NCBI GenBank assembly: GCA_015499985.1
Contig: JAAAUF010000477.1
Span: 1 to 31,631, forward strand
From: Haplosporangium gracile
Taxonomy: Eukaryota > Mortierellomycota > Mortierellomycetes > Mortierellales > Mortierellaceae
Direction: 5' to 3'
Length of the DNA: 31,631 nt
This document shows, one piece after another, positions 11,716-22,115 of this stretch. The stretch's first letter is position 1. Every line of letters starts with the position of its first letter. The notes below the pieces were generated by a model, which was not told the origin of the DNA, did not search any database, and saw nothing but the letters and a program-made list of their open reading frames with translations. The translations under genes and the position numbers were made by a program.

Positions 11716-14099
11716 TTACAACACCCATGGGAGCTTTCGTCGTTTGGAGGCATTTTTAGGGTTATCCCTGTACTGCTTCAACAGATCATCGAGTCGACCC
11801 CACAGGACACAGCTCTCATCGGCAATAATCGCAGTCTTGACTGTCTCCTCGACATCCAGATCTAGGTATTTCTCCTTCAACGCCATAGCGGTCGCACGGG
11901 CGTCCCTGATGAGATGATCGCGCTTCTTTTGCAGATTGCTGACTTTCCGTCGGATTGAGTCTGTGGTCCGTTCGGGGAGGAAATCTCGCTGGATAAATGT
12001 CCATTGGTTGCCGTGCGCCAGAATCCCCTGTTCGAGTAGCCGGATATCTGCCTCGTCCCAGAACCGGGCTGGTTCGACTTTGATGGAGGAGTGTTCGGGG
12101 AGGGCCTGCCATTTGGTGATACAGGTGCTGGCGTCGAAGCCAGGGCCGATGTGTTCTGCGATCCAGGACCAATCGATAGCGTGCCCTGAGCGTTCCTGGA
12201 GTTGCTGTTGACCAACAAGGCGGCGGAGACGTAGCGTTCGATCGGCGTTCCACAAAAGCCCTGTTCCTTGCTCGTTAGGGTCTTCATCCTCATTATTGTT
12301 GTCAAAATACTGATTGGTAGTTGTAGTGGTCGAGGCGATGGTCTCCTGAATTGCGTGGACTGGCTCCTGTACTGCAGAGAGTGTCGTCGTCGTCGGTATT
12401 GCCTCGGTATCAGCTTTAGCGGCATCAGCAGCCTCTTGCAAGAGGAATTTCTTGCCCCGCCCTCTGACTTTCCGCTTGCCATCCCTCGCAGCCTCCAGTG
12501 CCTTCAACTCCTTCTTAGTCAGTCGCTTGATCGGATGCTGCCTGTTGTTCCTGAACAAGATGTCGTAATCCTCCTCGGTCGGTGCAACCCCCATCTCCTG
12601 AGCTCTCTCAGCCCAGATAGGCATATGGCTGTACTTCATCAGGACCAGGTTCAACCGTGCAGCTTCCTTGTCTGTCCACTCGCCATGGATCTTTGTCCCC
12701 TTCTCCAGCGACATAATCTCGATGGTTTCACTTTCACTCGTCTGCTCCTCCACTTTCGGCTTCTCCTGGATTCCACTCACATGATAATACTCGATCTCGA
12801 CCTCCTCGTCGTTTGCATCGGGCTTGACCTCATTCCTGATCTTTGTCCAGCCAGAGAACAACCCATACCGCTCCACAGCCTCAAAAAGCGCCTTGTGCTC
12901 TTCGTCCGTCCAGGCCGTCAGCTTCTGTCGTGTCTCTTTTGCTCCTCCTGTAGCAGCCACAACAGCAGATTCATCATCTTCATCATCCTCCAGATCCTCG
13001 TCGTCTAGATTCAAGACTTCTCCCGCTGCTGCCGCATCCTTCAGCCTCTTTTCTTTGAGTTCAAGGCGTTTCCGGACCCGTGCAGCCTTGATCGTCTCCG
13101 AGACATAGCTAACCGTTTCCAGCTTGACCCAGCCTGGTGCATCCTTGAGGGCATTGTTGACCAACAGCTTGAAAGCCTTCCGACACTCGACCGCCGTCTT
13201 GGTCTTGACCTCTGCCGAAAACTCCTTCCAATCCAAATTATGTGCCTTCCCTGACAATGATGAATCTTGAGCCGCCTTCTTACCTAGCCGAATCCACGCC
13301 GCCCAGAACGCGTCCATCTCATAAGGTGTCCAAGATAAGGACTGTGACGTCGTAATGATCCCCTTGATCCTGTACTTGCCATTCCCAAGCGTCCGCCATT
13401 GATTCTGACACGCCACAATCTTGGCATTCAGCGCGATCGCAATATCGGACCATTTCGCGCCATTCTCGACCATCTGGTTCAGTTTCGCAAACATGGCGGG
13501 CGTCCAATTGCGTAGTGCTGGGTCCAAAGCTGTATAATACCGATCTGAACAGGCAGAGGTCGAACGACCCATGAAATGACTGATGGATTCCCAGGTCCGG
13601 TTCCCCTTCCGAAGCTCGAGCAGTTTCTCGTCCAGCTCTGGTGTCCATCTCGTGTTCCGGGCGTTCCTTGGTTTACGCGACAACGGTTTTATCACCGGCG
13701 ACTAATCAATTGTACGGAAATACGTTGATTCATGTAAGCATGAAATTGTAATGCGGATTATTATTTAGGAGTACCTTTTTTTTTTAAAAAAAAAAATACC
13801 TTTCCGATACTTAGTACTTCAGATTCTAGCTCGGCAGAATTTTCAGGAATAGAGGTAGTATTTTTAGTCGTAGGGGTAGTATGGAACGGTCTCCGAGACG
13901 TGGCAAATGCAGATGCGGTGGTAGTGGAAGCAGGAGTAGCAGTAAGGCGGGGTGAGACTGATATCCGTCTTAGGGCCATGGCCGGCATGGCGGTTCCCGA
14001 GACTGAGACCGTGGAGGAAGAAGAACGGTTGAGTAGGAGTGGTCGTAGGGGAGAAGTGGCGGTGGGTAGTGAGCGCCAAAGCACCTGTGTGAATGTCAT
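11716..14099 (-). CDS. seven-repeat Myb/SANT-like protein with predicted mitochondrial presequence
   Basis: Exons 14099-13800 and 13701-11716 join in phase 0 across a 98-nt intron, giving 761 residues. Residues 1-85 have no acidic residue and are rich in Arg, Ser, Thr and Ala, ending in SRRPFHTTP, typical of a fungal mitochondrial targeting peptide. Seven Myb/SANT-like units follow, each opening with Trp and closing with an aromatic: about 119-158 (RWTPELDEKL), 166-205 (NWTPAMFAKL), 223-283 (SWTPYEMDAF), 363-410 (AWTDEEHKAL), 442-485 (EWTDKEAARL), 583-634 (LWNADRTLRL) and 647-690 (FWDEADIRLL). Acidic and Ala/Thr-rich linkers separate units 3-4 and 5-6. The C-terminus is basic (SKRRKLPWVL). 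Nucleic-acid binding is likely from the repeats; organelle location is inferred from the presequence. If that prediction is wrong it is an ordinary nuclear Myb-like factor. It shares a 304-bp divergent spacer with the NAT9-type gene. Confidence 0.85.
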
Positions 14100-14403
14100 T
14101 TATGTCGTGTTTCTCCTTGAAGGGTTGCGCTGACTGTTATGAAAACGGTGTGAAGGATTGTGAATGAGGCTCGGTGGTGGTGATGGTGGTGGTGGTGTGA
14201 CAAGGAGGGGAGAGCAATGAGTGCGAGCGACACGAGAAAAAGACAAGCGGTATAGTGCGAAGGGTTTGTTTACGAGGCAATTATGTGTGGTAAACGGCAG
14301 TCACGTAGTTTGCTGATTAAAAAGGTGAGGAGGGATGATCAACTTGTGAACAAGCTCAGACAACAACATTTTTTACCTCCTCACACATACCCGCATCACC
14401 CTC
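14100..14403. promoter_or_regulatory. short divergent spacer, Myb-repeat gene and NAT9-type gene
   Basis: The two start codons are 304 bp apart on opposite strands, so both promoters must lie here or overlap the first exons. The left half is G-rich on the plus strand, with a GGTGGTGATGG-like run near 14173-14195; the right half turns pyrimidine-rich before the NAT9 ATG. No clear TATA box is seen. Confidence 0.6.
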
Positions 14404-16708
14404 ATGCTTGACAACGAGAATCTCGTCCTGGTACACTCTCTCATTCTTACTCATTGCATTCCAACTCACGACGAACAGGACCAAGCAGAATGGCCGGTTC
14501 ACTTACTTTCTTCTATTGTCAAACTCATGCTTTAAACCGCTCGACTCTCTTTTCGGTTCGACGCTGGAAATAAAAATAGGTCGGACAGAAGTGCGTCCTG
14601 GTACCTTACCTGAAGCGCCATGTGGAGCACTACAATAGGTGGATGCAGTCCCCCGAACTGCTGGGCAAGTTGCAAAATGTTGCTTCGTTACGAGTAACCA
14701 GGTCTTTTTGTCTGTAGGCAATCACTTTTACTGATCCTAACATTGTCACTTCTACGCAAAAACTCTTTTTTCGGTACTTATTAGAGATGACCGCGTCGGA
14801 ACCATTGACGATCGAGGAAGAGTTTGAGATGCAAGAGTCGTGGCGTGTCGATGAGAACAGTAGGTCACCTATGATTTCTCTCTCCCTCTTTGTGTGCCTA
14901 TGTCCTTCTCTTTTATGCACAGGATTAATTTATATTTTCGACGTCCGTTGCACAGATATGAAAAAACGTGGTGAAATCTTTTCAACGCTGTTGGTTCGAT
15001 CGATGCCTCTCTACAACCTATGCTAACCATCGTCACAACCCATGCTTTATCTCACTTTCTTTACTCCTCTTACCCTCCCTCAATAAACAATAGAGTGCAC
15101 ATTCATCATCCTGGCTCGAGAGACCCCCGATCAAGAGATTACTCCCGAGAACGCCCTTGTCCAACGTATGAAGACTGACGAGTTTTTTTTTTTTATATCA
15201 GTCTTTAGTTCAAACGTCAAAGTTACTAGAGGACCCGCAACATATCACTCGTCTCCCCTTAGCCCTTTCGCCTAACATTATATTCCTTCTCTTTTTTGTC
15301 AATTTTTGATGTAGCAATGGTCGGGGATGTGAATCTGTTCTTCAATGATCACGATGACCCTCACTCTGCCGAGATTGAAATCATGATCGCTGGCAAGTTT
15401 AGGGAGGCATTTTTTCTGAATTATAATCATGAAACTCCTCCTTTTCTCCTTTTGAAGATATGTGCGTGAATGTGCCGCCTTGATTACTCTCACACGCAGA
15501 CGGAGTTTTTACTCGTATTTGTGCCAATATATGTTTTATACCGTTGCGTGTCCTGATCACAGAGATCGACAGAGCAATTGAATAATAATGCGACGTTATG
15601 CCTTCGATTGACCCAAAACAAAAACTAAATACATGTGTGTGTATGTGCTTTGACATTCGATTCAATTAGAGGCAAGCTACAGGCGCAAGGGAATGGGACT
15701 TGAGGCCCTCCGCATGATGATGACCTATGGTATAGTACAACCAACCTGAATGAGCGATTCATTATTTTTTTGGAGATGTTACGGCGCGGATTAAGATGGC
15801 CTGGCATGTCAACAAAGAACAACATGCCAGTGGAATGGTGCAAATGGATCTGTAACACCCCCAGAGAACCCTTTTACAATGGCACAATTTACTCACAAAT
15901 ATTTTTTTTCTTCAATTTTCTTCCCCTCCCCGCCATCTCCCTCTTCTGCCCCTGTCTGATCTGTCCTTGCTCCCTCCCTGATCTCCTTCTTTCCATTACC
16001 GTTCTGTCCATGCGCTAATTCTCCTCCTTTGCTCCCTGTTTGTCCTTCTCTCTGTCCTCCTTCTCCCTGTCTGCATTGAATATGAATTGTTGGGCGGATG
16101 GGCATGCATGATAACTTTTTGTTTGTTTCCCTTCCTTCCTACCCTGTCCTCCTTCATTTTCTGGTGTCACCTATGCCATTTCTGATGTCGACTTCTTTCT
16201 TCCACGTGTATATGTTTGTCGTCTCTTCGTGGTCCAAACAATAGCGTATCAATCCCTGGGAACGAAGAGGATCACGGCCAAGATCTCGACCGAGAACAAG
16301 GGCTCGATCCAACTGTTCCTTACTCAGCTCGGGTTTGTTCAGATTAGTTATTCTCAAATCTTTGAGGAAGTGACCCTGGAACGGGTCTTGACCGTTTCGG
16401 GCTCATCTCTTTCTTCTTCCACCACTTTTGCGCCCTCCGTTTTGAGCGAAGTGAATGGCGCGGAGGACGCAACAAAGGTAGTGCGACCTTCGTCGTCGTC
16501 GACGGAGAAAGTTAATACTGAGGAAACCGAGACCGAGGAGTCTGACAACAAGAATAATATCAGCGTTGTCTTTTCTTCAACACCTGCGGATGGCACGAAA
16601 AAGAACGATGAAAAAGAAGAAAGTGACTGGATTCAGGAACCTGCCACGACTGCAGTATTTGAGACGTTGGAGTTGAATGCTGCAGACCTTGACCACCAGC
16701 GCAAGTGA
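14404..16708 (+). CDS. NAT9-type GNAT N-acetyltransferase
   Basis: Cytosolic acetyl-CoA-dependent acetyltransferase of the NAT9 group; animal homologues are linked to microtubule stability, and the substrate here is unknown. Exons: 14404-14430, 14580-14664, 14785-14859, 15094-15165, 15315-15392, 15670-15729 and 16245-16708; 286 residues. The nine-codon first exon plus exon 2 reads MLDNENLVL then VGQKCVLVPYLKRHV, the family's N-terminus. Next come RWMQSPELLEMTASEPLT, KCTFIILA, MVGDVNLFFND, EIEIMIAEASYRRKGMG (the acetyl-CoA-binding R-x-x-G-x-G loop) and KISTENKGSIQLF. The family match ends near residue 210 at FEEVTLERVLTVS. The remaining 75 or so residues are a Ser/Thr/Glu-rich tail absent from the roughly 207-residue human protein. 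Introns 2 and 5 need GC donors. Intron 6 is 515 nt and pyrimidine-rich. Confidence 0.92.
14665..14784 (+). other. GC-AG intron (intron 2 of NAT9-type gene)
   Basis: The exon ends CTGCTGG and the intron opens GCAAGT, the usual +1 to +6 of GC introns, closing at TTATTAG. Joining gives PELLEMTASEPL, which fits the family. The nearest GT, at 14669-14670, would put an immediate TGA in the next exon. Confidence 0.88.
15393..15669 (+). other. GC-AG intron (intron 5 of NAT9-type gene)
   Basis: The donor is again G followed by GCAAGT and the acceptor is CAATTAG. Joining yields MIAEASYRRKGMG, completing the GNAT loop. Using the following GT at 15397 gives a frameshift that reaches TGA within about ten codons. 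Confidence 0.88.
15890..16165 (+). repeat. pyrimidine-rich tract inside intron 6 of the NAT9-type gene
   Basis: About 275 bases are dominated by CCTCC, CTTCC and TCCCT runs with little purine. This low-complexity stretch explains most of the unusual length of the 515-nt intron and carries no coding signal. Confidence 0.7.
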
Positions 16709-18641
16709 TCGTTGGATAGTTAAATCAATAGTTTAGATCAGAGTTATAACATTCCTTTGTTTTAAATGCAGAGTTGGACGAAAAACAAAGGGTCTAGCCA
16801 CTTTTGCACCTTTTGTTCCTCCTCGCTAGTTATCTTGTAGAAAAGTTGACAAGATAGAGTTGGGGCTGAAAAACAGCGGGCCGAGTGAAAAAGTGGCAAA
16901 GAGGACAGGGACAACGATAGGAACGGAGTAGGAAATGTTGTGCCTGCATGCAATTATTTTTTTTCTATTAACCTAATTGTCTCTCCCAGTGCTGTATGCC
17001 ATTCCGCTATTGTCTCCCTTAGTGTTTTGCGATTTACCTACCGTTGCCGTACCCCATTGACACGTTTTGTCTTTCTTTGTGCATCTTGTTTAATTCACTC
17101 CATGGCAGGGAGAAAGAATAGGGACCGATACAGACAGGTTCATGATGATTTAGGAACAGGGGAAGAAGAGAGGCATCGCAATTTAGGGTTCTGCAGGTAG
17201 GCGGGGAAGGGTCCTTTCTTGATTGTTAAAAATTTCCCTCAGACACAGAGAGGGAGTGCCTGAAGGAAGCCAACCCCACTGCCGAGGAATTCTTTTGTTT
17301 TGAGAGAGAGAGAAAAAAAAATCCACATAAAACACCACAATACATGTCATTGTCCTGCTCTCTTTTGGTTTCCCACAATCCACAATCCACAATCCACCTC
17401 CTATACCAGTGGCAGCCTCTAATCACTGGCCTGGGGGTAGTGGTCAGGGCCAGCGGTTGTCTTTCTGTACCACAGAACAATAAGAAAAGGCAAGGGAGCG
17501 TGTAACTCTCCCTATTATACCCAAAAAAACAATCTTACCTTCTCGAGCTTGAAAAAGAAAACTTATTGGGAGGTGAGCTAGGCCCAGTTACATGACGCTC
17601 AGTCATTCAAGAAAAGGTAAAAAAAAAAAGGAGCTTGTCTGTTTTGGCTATTGTACTTGTTCCACTCACAATAAAATGCTTTCAACATAGAATTAGTTCC
17701 CTCGTGAGTACACTGACACTAACTTGGCACCTGTACCAAAAAACACAACGTTTGCTCTCAATTCGCAAAATTGGCTGCCGCAACCGCGCTGGTGTTGTCT
17801 CTTACATCAGTGCTCTCAAGCTACCGCATCATTCGTGGGTCCGTTCAAGAATGTTTGGTGGTAATGTGTGCCCAGTGTGACTTCACGTCCTCTTTCTTCC
17901 TAGACATGGAGTTTGATGATAGCAAAAAGGAAGGATTGAGAGTAATTGGTAGCTGACAATCATAAGTGTTGGGAAGTGTGCGAGGTATCCCTAGAGAAGA
18001 GCATCAGCATTTATTTTTTTTTCCCTCACTGTCACCCACCCTCATTCAAGGCTTTTTGTTTCGTCCATCTTTTTCACCACTGCTTGGAATGAATGGACTT
18101 GTGCGAGAGAACAGATTAAAGTGGAACCATTATCCCTTCACCACATGGTCCAGTTGTTTAGCATCAATCTCGGACAAAGGAAGTTAGCACCCTTCTCTTC
18201 AGCATCATTGCCAATGGATTCACTCCCTGCCCGGAAGAATGTCAAATAGTACGGTAATGCTAATGTGATATGAACCGCCCTAAAGGCCAAAAAAAGAGGA
18301 AAAAGGGCTATTTTATCCCTTCCTTTTCCTCCTCTGTAAATTATGGTCCGATCCCGCCTTAAATCAAGTCAATACTCAATGATGGGTACTCCTAAGTAAA
18401 CGTGCTAAGATGTCCATCTGGTCTTCCTTTTCCCTCATTTCATTATTTTGTCTTGTGCCTTTGACCAATCTCAGTGATCACAGTGCCCTGTCTTTTATTT
18501 TCTTGTTTAGTCACCCCTCAGGGTGTGATGAGTCGATTGTGTCTTGTATGGTCCCAAACAAATAAAGTTTTTCTTTACCATCATGGATAATGATAAACCT
18601 AGACAAGTTGTAACAGATTCAATCTGTTTTTCCCTTGCGTA

Positions 18642-18663
18642 TTTTTTTTTTTTTTTTTTTTTT
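18642..18663. repeat. T22 homopolymer
   Basis: An uninterrupted run of 22 T. It faces an A22 run 567 bp downstream, so the two could pair in a transcript or mark old retroposition; I saw no target-site duplication around either. Confidence 0.95.
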
Positions 18664-19230
18664 CGTTGTAGAAAAAGGCATACTTTTACTCCTGCCATGA
18701 ACATTATGGCTGTCGCCAACCCTACCACATATACATAGCCACTTTAACCATCTGCATCACCTTTCCTTATTAAATGTCCCATCTGTACTCGGAGATAATG
18801 CAAAAAGGGAGGGAGAACAAAATGAGTCTCATATCAAATTCAAGGCACCTTCATCTTCCACTACTGCTACTGTACAGTACATTCATATCTCCGACACTTT
18901 CCACTCTCTGCTTCTCTCCCCTCCTTCCAACCCTGCCCTTTCAATTGATAGTGAGCGTAGTGAGGGAAATAGTCTAGTAAGATACACATGTGGAAGAAAC
19001 AGAGAATAAAAGAGAGTTTTGTTTGTCTGGTTCGTTTAGCTGACCAAGAAGTCCATCATCGAGAAGAAGAAAATAATCAATTTCATTTTTAAAATTGCAC
19101 AAAAGAACGACGCTAAGTGGCCAATTTTCCTTGTTCCCTCTTTTTCTAGTACTTCTTTTGGTTCTTCCCCCCTGGAGGCGACGACTTAAGAAGTGAAAAT
19201 GGGTCAGATGGACAAGTAGTGGTCGGCACC

Positions 19231-19252
19231 AAAAAAAAAAAAAAAAAAAAAA
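19231..19252. repeat. A22 homopolymer
   Basis: An uninterrupted run of 22 A, the complement of the T22 run upstream. No recognisable element precedes it. Confidence 0.95.
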
Positions 19253-21576
19253 GAAATGCACCACTCAGAACGAAGCTTGATACTGGTTCTGCCAAATTAG
19301 GCTATTGAGGTTGAGGATAGATAGACCATAGACAAGAACAAAACGGGCGGTATAGCTGGTGGTTTAGTTTTTTTGGCATTATGTACTATGATTCATCTTG
19401 TGGTCTGATTTACAGCGAAGGCACTAGATGGCACCACTACCATTACCACTACTACTACCACTACCATAATGGGCTGAGGGAGCCATGTTCAACCATTTTC
19501 TTATACTTTCCGCTGTCCATTTGAGTAAAGAGCGGAAATTGTGTTTGACGCATGGCAAATGTTTAAAATTTTCTTCCTGTGTACATGTACAACAGTGAGA
19601 ATGCGGGGAGAGGATCTCGCATAAAGAAAATATACTCTCGTAGGAGTACACAACCAAAAGAGAAGCAGACATCATGCCGCAAGGAGAAATAAAGTGATCG
19701 GTGTGTGCAAATCAGTTCGGAAATGAGTGAAATGTCACACAGGATATAGTAAAGCGGCCGAGGAGCAGGAAAAAAAAAAAAAGAGAGCGAGCAGGAGGAC
19801 AAGAGTACACAAAGGTACCTTGGTGGGATACAATTAAGCAGACATTTCGCATTCCATCTCTGCGGCATGCTTTTTGTTAGACAGTAAAATGGTGTACAGG
19901 CAAGAGTAGATGAGTGTAATTAACGCAATGAAGGAGAGAATGTACCTATCCCTTACCACGCACTCATTTTACCCTATTCGCAACAAACTGCGTGCTCTCC
20001 TTATTAGGACTCTTTCTCTCAATCTACGCCCTCAGTCTGTGCCTGAACAAAAGCGAGAGAAAGGGTCTTGGGGGAAAGGCATCGTCCATACATCAGGAAA
20101 AAAACAAAGCATTCATTTGTGAACAATGTAATCAAGCTGCCTTGATGACATCCCCTCCGTACACAGTCCACAACCACAAAGGAAACAAAAGGGGAAAAGG
20201 CGCAAGAAACAGCACCCTATATCCTCGCATATTGCAATTAGTTTTTCTATGAAACTTCATAATAGTTTCTGAACCCTGAAGGATAGACAGATAGAGCATG
20301 AATGGGAGAAAAAGGGGCGATGTGGACAATAGAGGAAGGAGGATGAGGTCGGGTAAATCGAAGGACGCTCTTTGATGAATTGCATTGTGCTTTTTTTTTG
20401 TTGTGAGGTGATGGAGCAGGCAGTCAGACAGAGAAGCCATGGATTACCCCTTTGCGAAGACTTTATTTCAACCATCAGAACCAGCTTTGAATCGAGAGAT
20501 GGGCTTGGGTGCGTCAGGGAGCGAGGGCATGAGACCAAGGAGGAAAAAAAAGGCGGTCAATTAACTAGAAACATGCTCCCTCCTCTCCCTCTTCTCCTTT
20601 TCTTCCTTAATTATAACGTTCTATACTTTCCATCATCGACGGTAGAACTTGGCCTCGCTACTGCTCCTCACAAGTCATCCTACCCTCTTCATAACTTGAG
20701 GGAACTTTCTTCTTTATAGTTGTGGTAAGAAGAAGGAGAGAAAGAACCTCATTTATGGATGGTTCAGATGGTTAAAAGTAAATAGGAGCCACTACACATA
20801 TTTTTACGAGGTTTGTTTCGCAAGCCTGTTTTCTATTCCAATTCATTTTAAAAAACAAGGCGTCGAAATGGACAATGGGAAAGCGAGTAAGTTTATGATC
20901 CATAATGGTAATGGAGAGGGAGGACAGGGGCCACATTGGGCGGAAAAAAAAGAAAATGGTCCTCATGCCCTTTTCTGCCTTTTTGGTTAATTTTTTTTCC
21001 TTTTCCCTGTATCCTATTATGTGAGTCCCGAGCCACCAAGTAGAGTTAAAGAGTGTTCAACACCGATTAAAAAATGAGAGCAAAGGCATATGGACGATAA
21101 AGTACATGCCAGTCTCCGAGGGGGAGGAGCAAGAGGAAAGAAAGCAAGCCGGGGTGTACAGGGGATGAGGAGACCAGGATAGGACTAGACTACGTCTTTT
21201 AGTTTGTATGCGGTAAGTTGTTTTTTTCCCGAACGCAATGTTCATTAAGGAAATTGAAAATTGTCCACCTGGTCCTCTTTCTTTTTTTTTTTTTGTGCGC
21301 AATTTTATTTCTGCAGTAAAAAGCATACCAAACTCTTCCAAGAACCATCCACCAGTCGCAAACTGACCCTGCGCAACAATTGCCGCTGCTCCTTACAGCT
21401 TCAACGGAAGACAAAATAAAACTAGTCCCGCACTCCCCAATCGATGCACCCTGGCAGGACATCTCATTACAACCGAGCCCACTGATTGGTCTTGGTCAAT
21501 ATTTGCAACTGTGATAGACTGGGAGGGACATGGTATTCTAAAATCATTTTAACAGGCTGGTTTCAAAAGTCAGGCA

Positions 21577-21600
21577 CAGACAGACAGACAGACAGACAGA
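21577..21600. repeat. (CAGA)n microsatellite
   Basis: Six or so tandem CAGA units. A second, imperfect cluster of the same motif lies near 21737-21760. Both are non-coding. Confidence 0.9.
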
Positions 21601-21952
21601 CTGATATTTTCTTATTCATTGATCATCGAAATAAGAGAGTTTTTTTTATGTATGTATTGCCCCTTCACTTGAGCAGGGTGCCTGAGCAAATTAGACACAC
21701 ACATTCACACAGCGAAAGGAGAACTGACAGAGTAACAGACAGACAGACAAACAGACAGGGGACAGGGGCAAAGCAGAGAGGGGAAAGGAAATGGATGCAG
21801 TCCATCCACTCTCCACTTCCCAAACGCACCCTTTTTTTTTTCTTATGGACCATAAATTACGATTGAATCGAAACAATAACAATTATACTCCCCTGTAATT
21901 AACGACAACAGAAATGGTTCATCCACCTTCGATCCCCCCTCCCCCCCCCAAG

Positions 21953-21960
21953 TATAAATA
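21953..21960 (+). promoter_or_regulatory. TATA box of the secreted histidine-brace candidate gene
   Basis: TATAAATA lies 156 bp before the ATG, directly after a C-rich stretch, and is followed by a CT-rich leader with TCTCC repeats at about 22009-22032. An inverted CCAAT box (ATTGG) occurs near 21484. This is the clearest core promoter in the window. Confidence 0.7.
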
Positions 21961-22115
21961 TCCTCGACCATCCGCATCTTCCTCAATCCTCATCAGCCTC
22001 TTCATCTTCTCTCCTCTCCTCTCCTCTCCTCTTCCTCAATAACAACAACAACGCCTCTTCTCTCTCCTTTTCCCTCACACTCTTCTCACAGAGACATATC
22101 ACCCCTGCCCTCAAA

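Larger units (their letters stand above)
16709..21952. other. gene-poor, low-complexity spacer upstream of the secreted-protein gene
   Basis: In 5.2 kb I find no reading frame resembling a known family, no tRNA or rRNA signature and no terminal repeats. It holds homopolymers (T22 at 18642-18663, A22 at 19231-19252), a threefold CACAATC repeat near 17373-17398, CCACTA-type repeats near 19431-19465 and a CAGA array near 21577. Short open stretches are no longer than expected by chance and have no family resemblance. Confidence 0.6.

Noticed and set aside
12268..13008. A 246-residue plus-strand frame opposite the Myb-repeat gene.
   Set aside because: It is a shadow of the minus-strand coding sequence, is Leu/Cys/Ser-rich, and has no recognisable domain.
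19424..19675. An 83-residue minus-strand frame ending in Gly/Ser repeats.
   Set aside because: The repeat is the CCACTA simple sequence; no promoter, family match or splice support.
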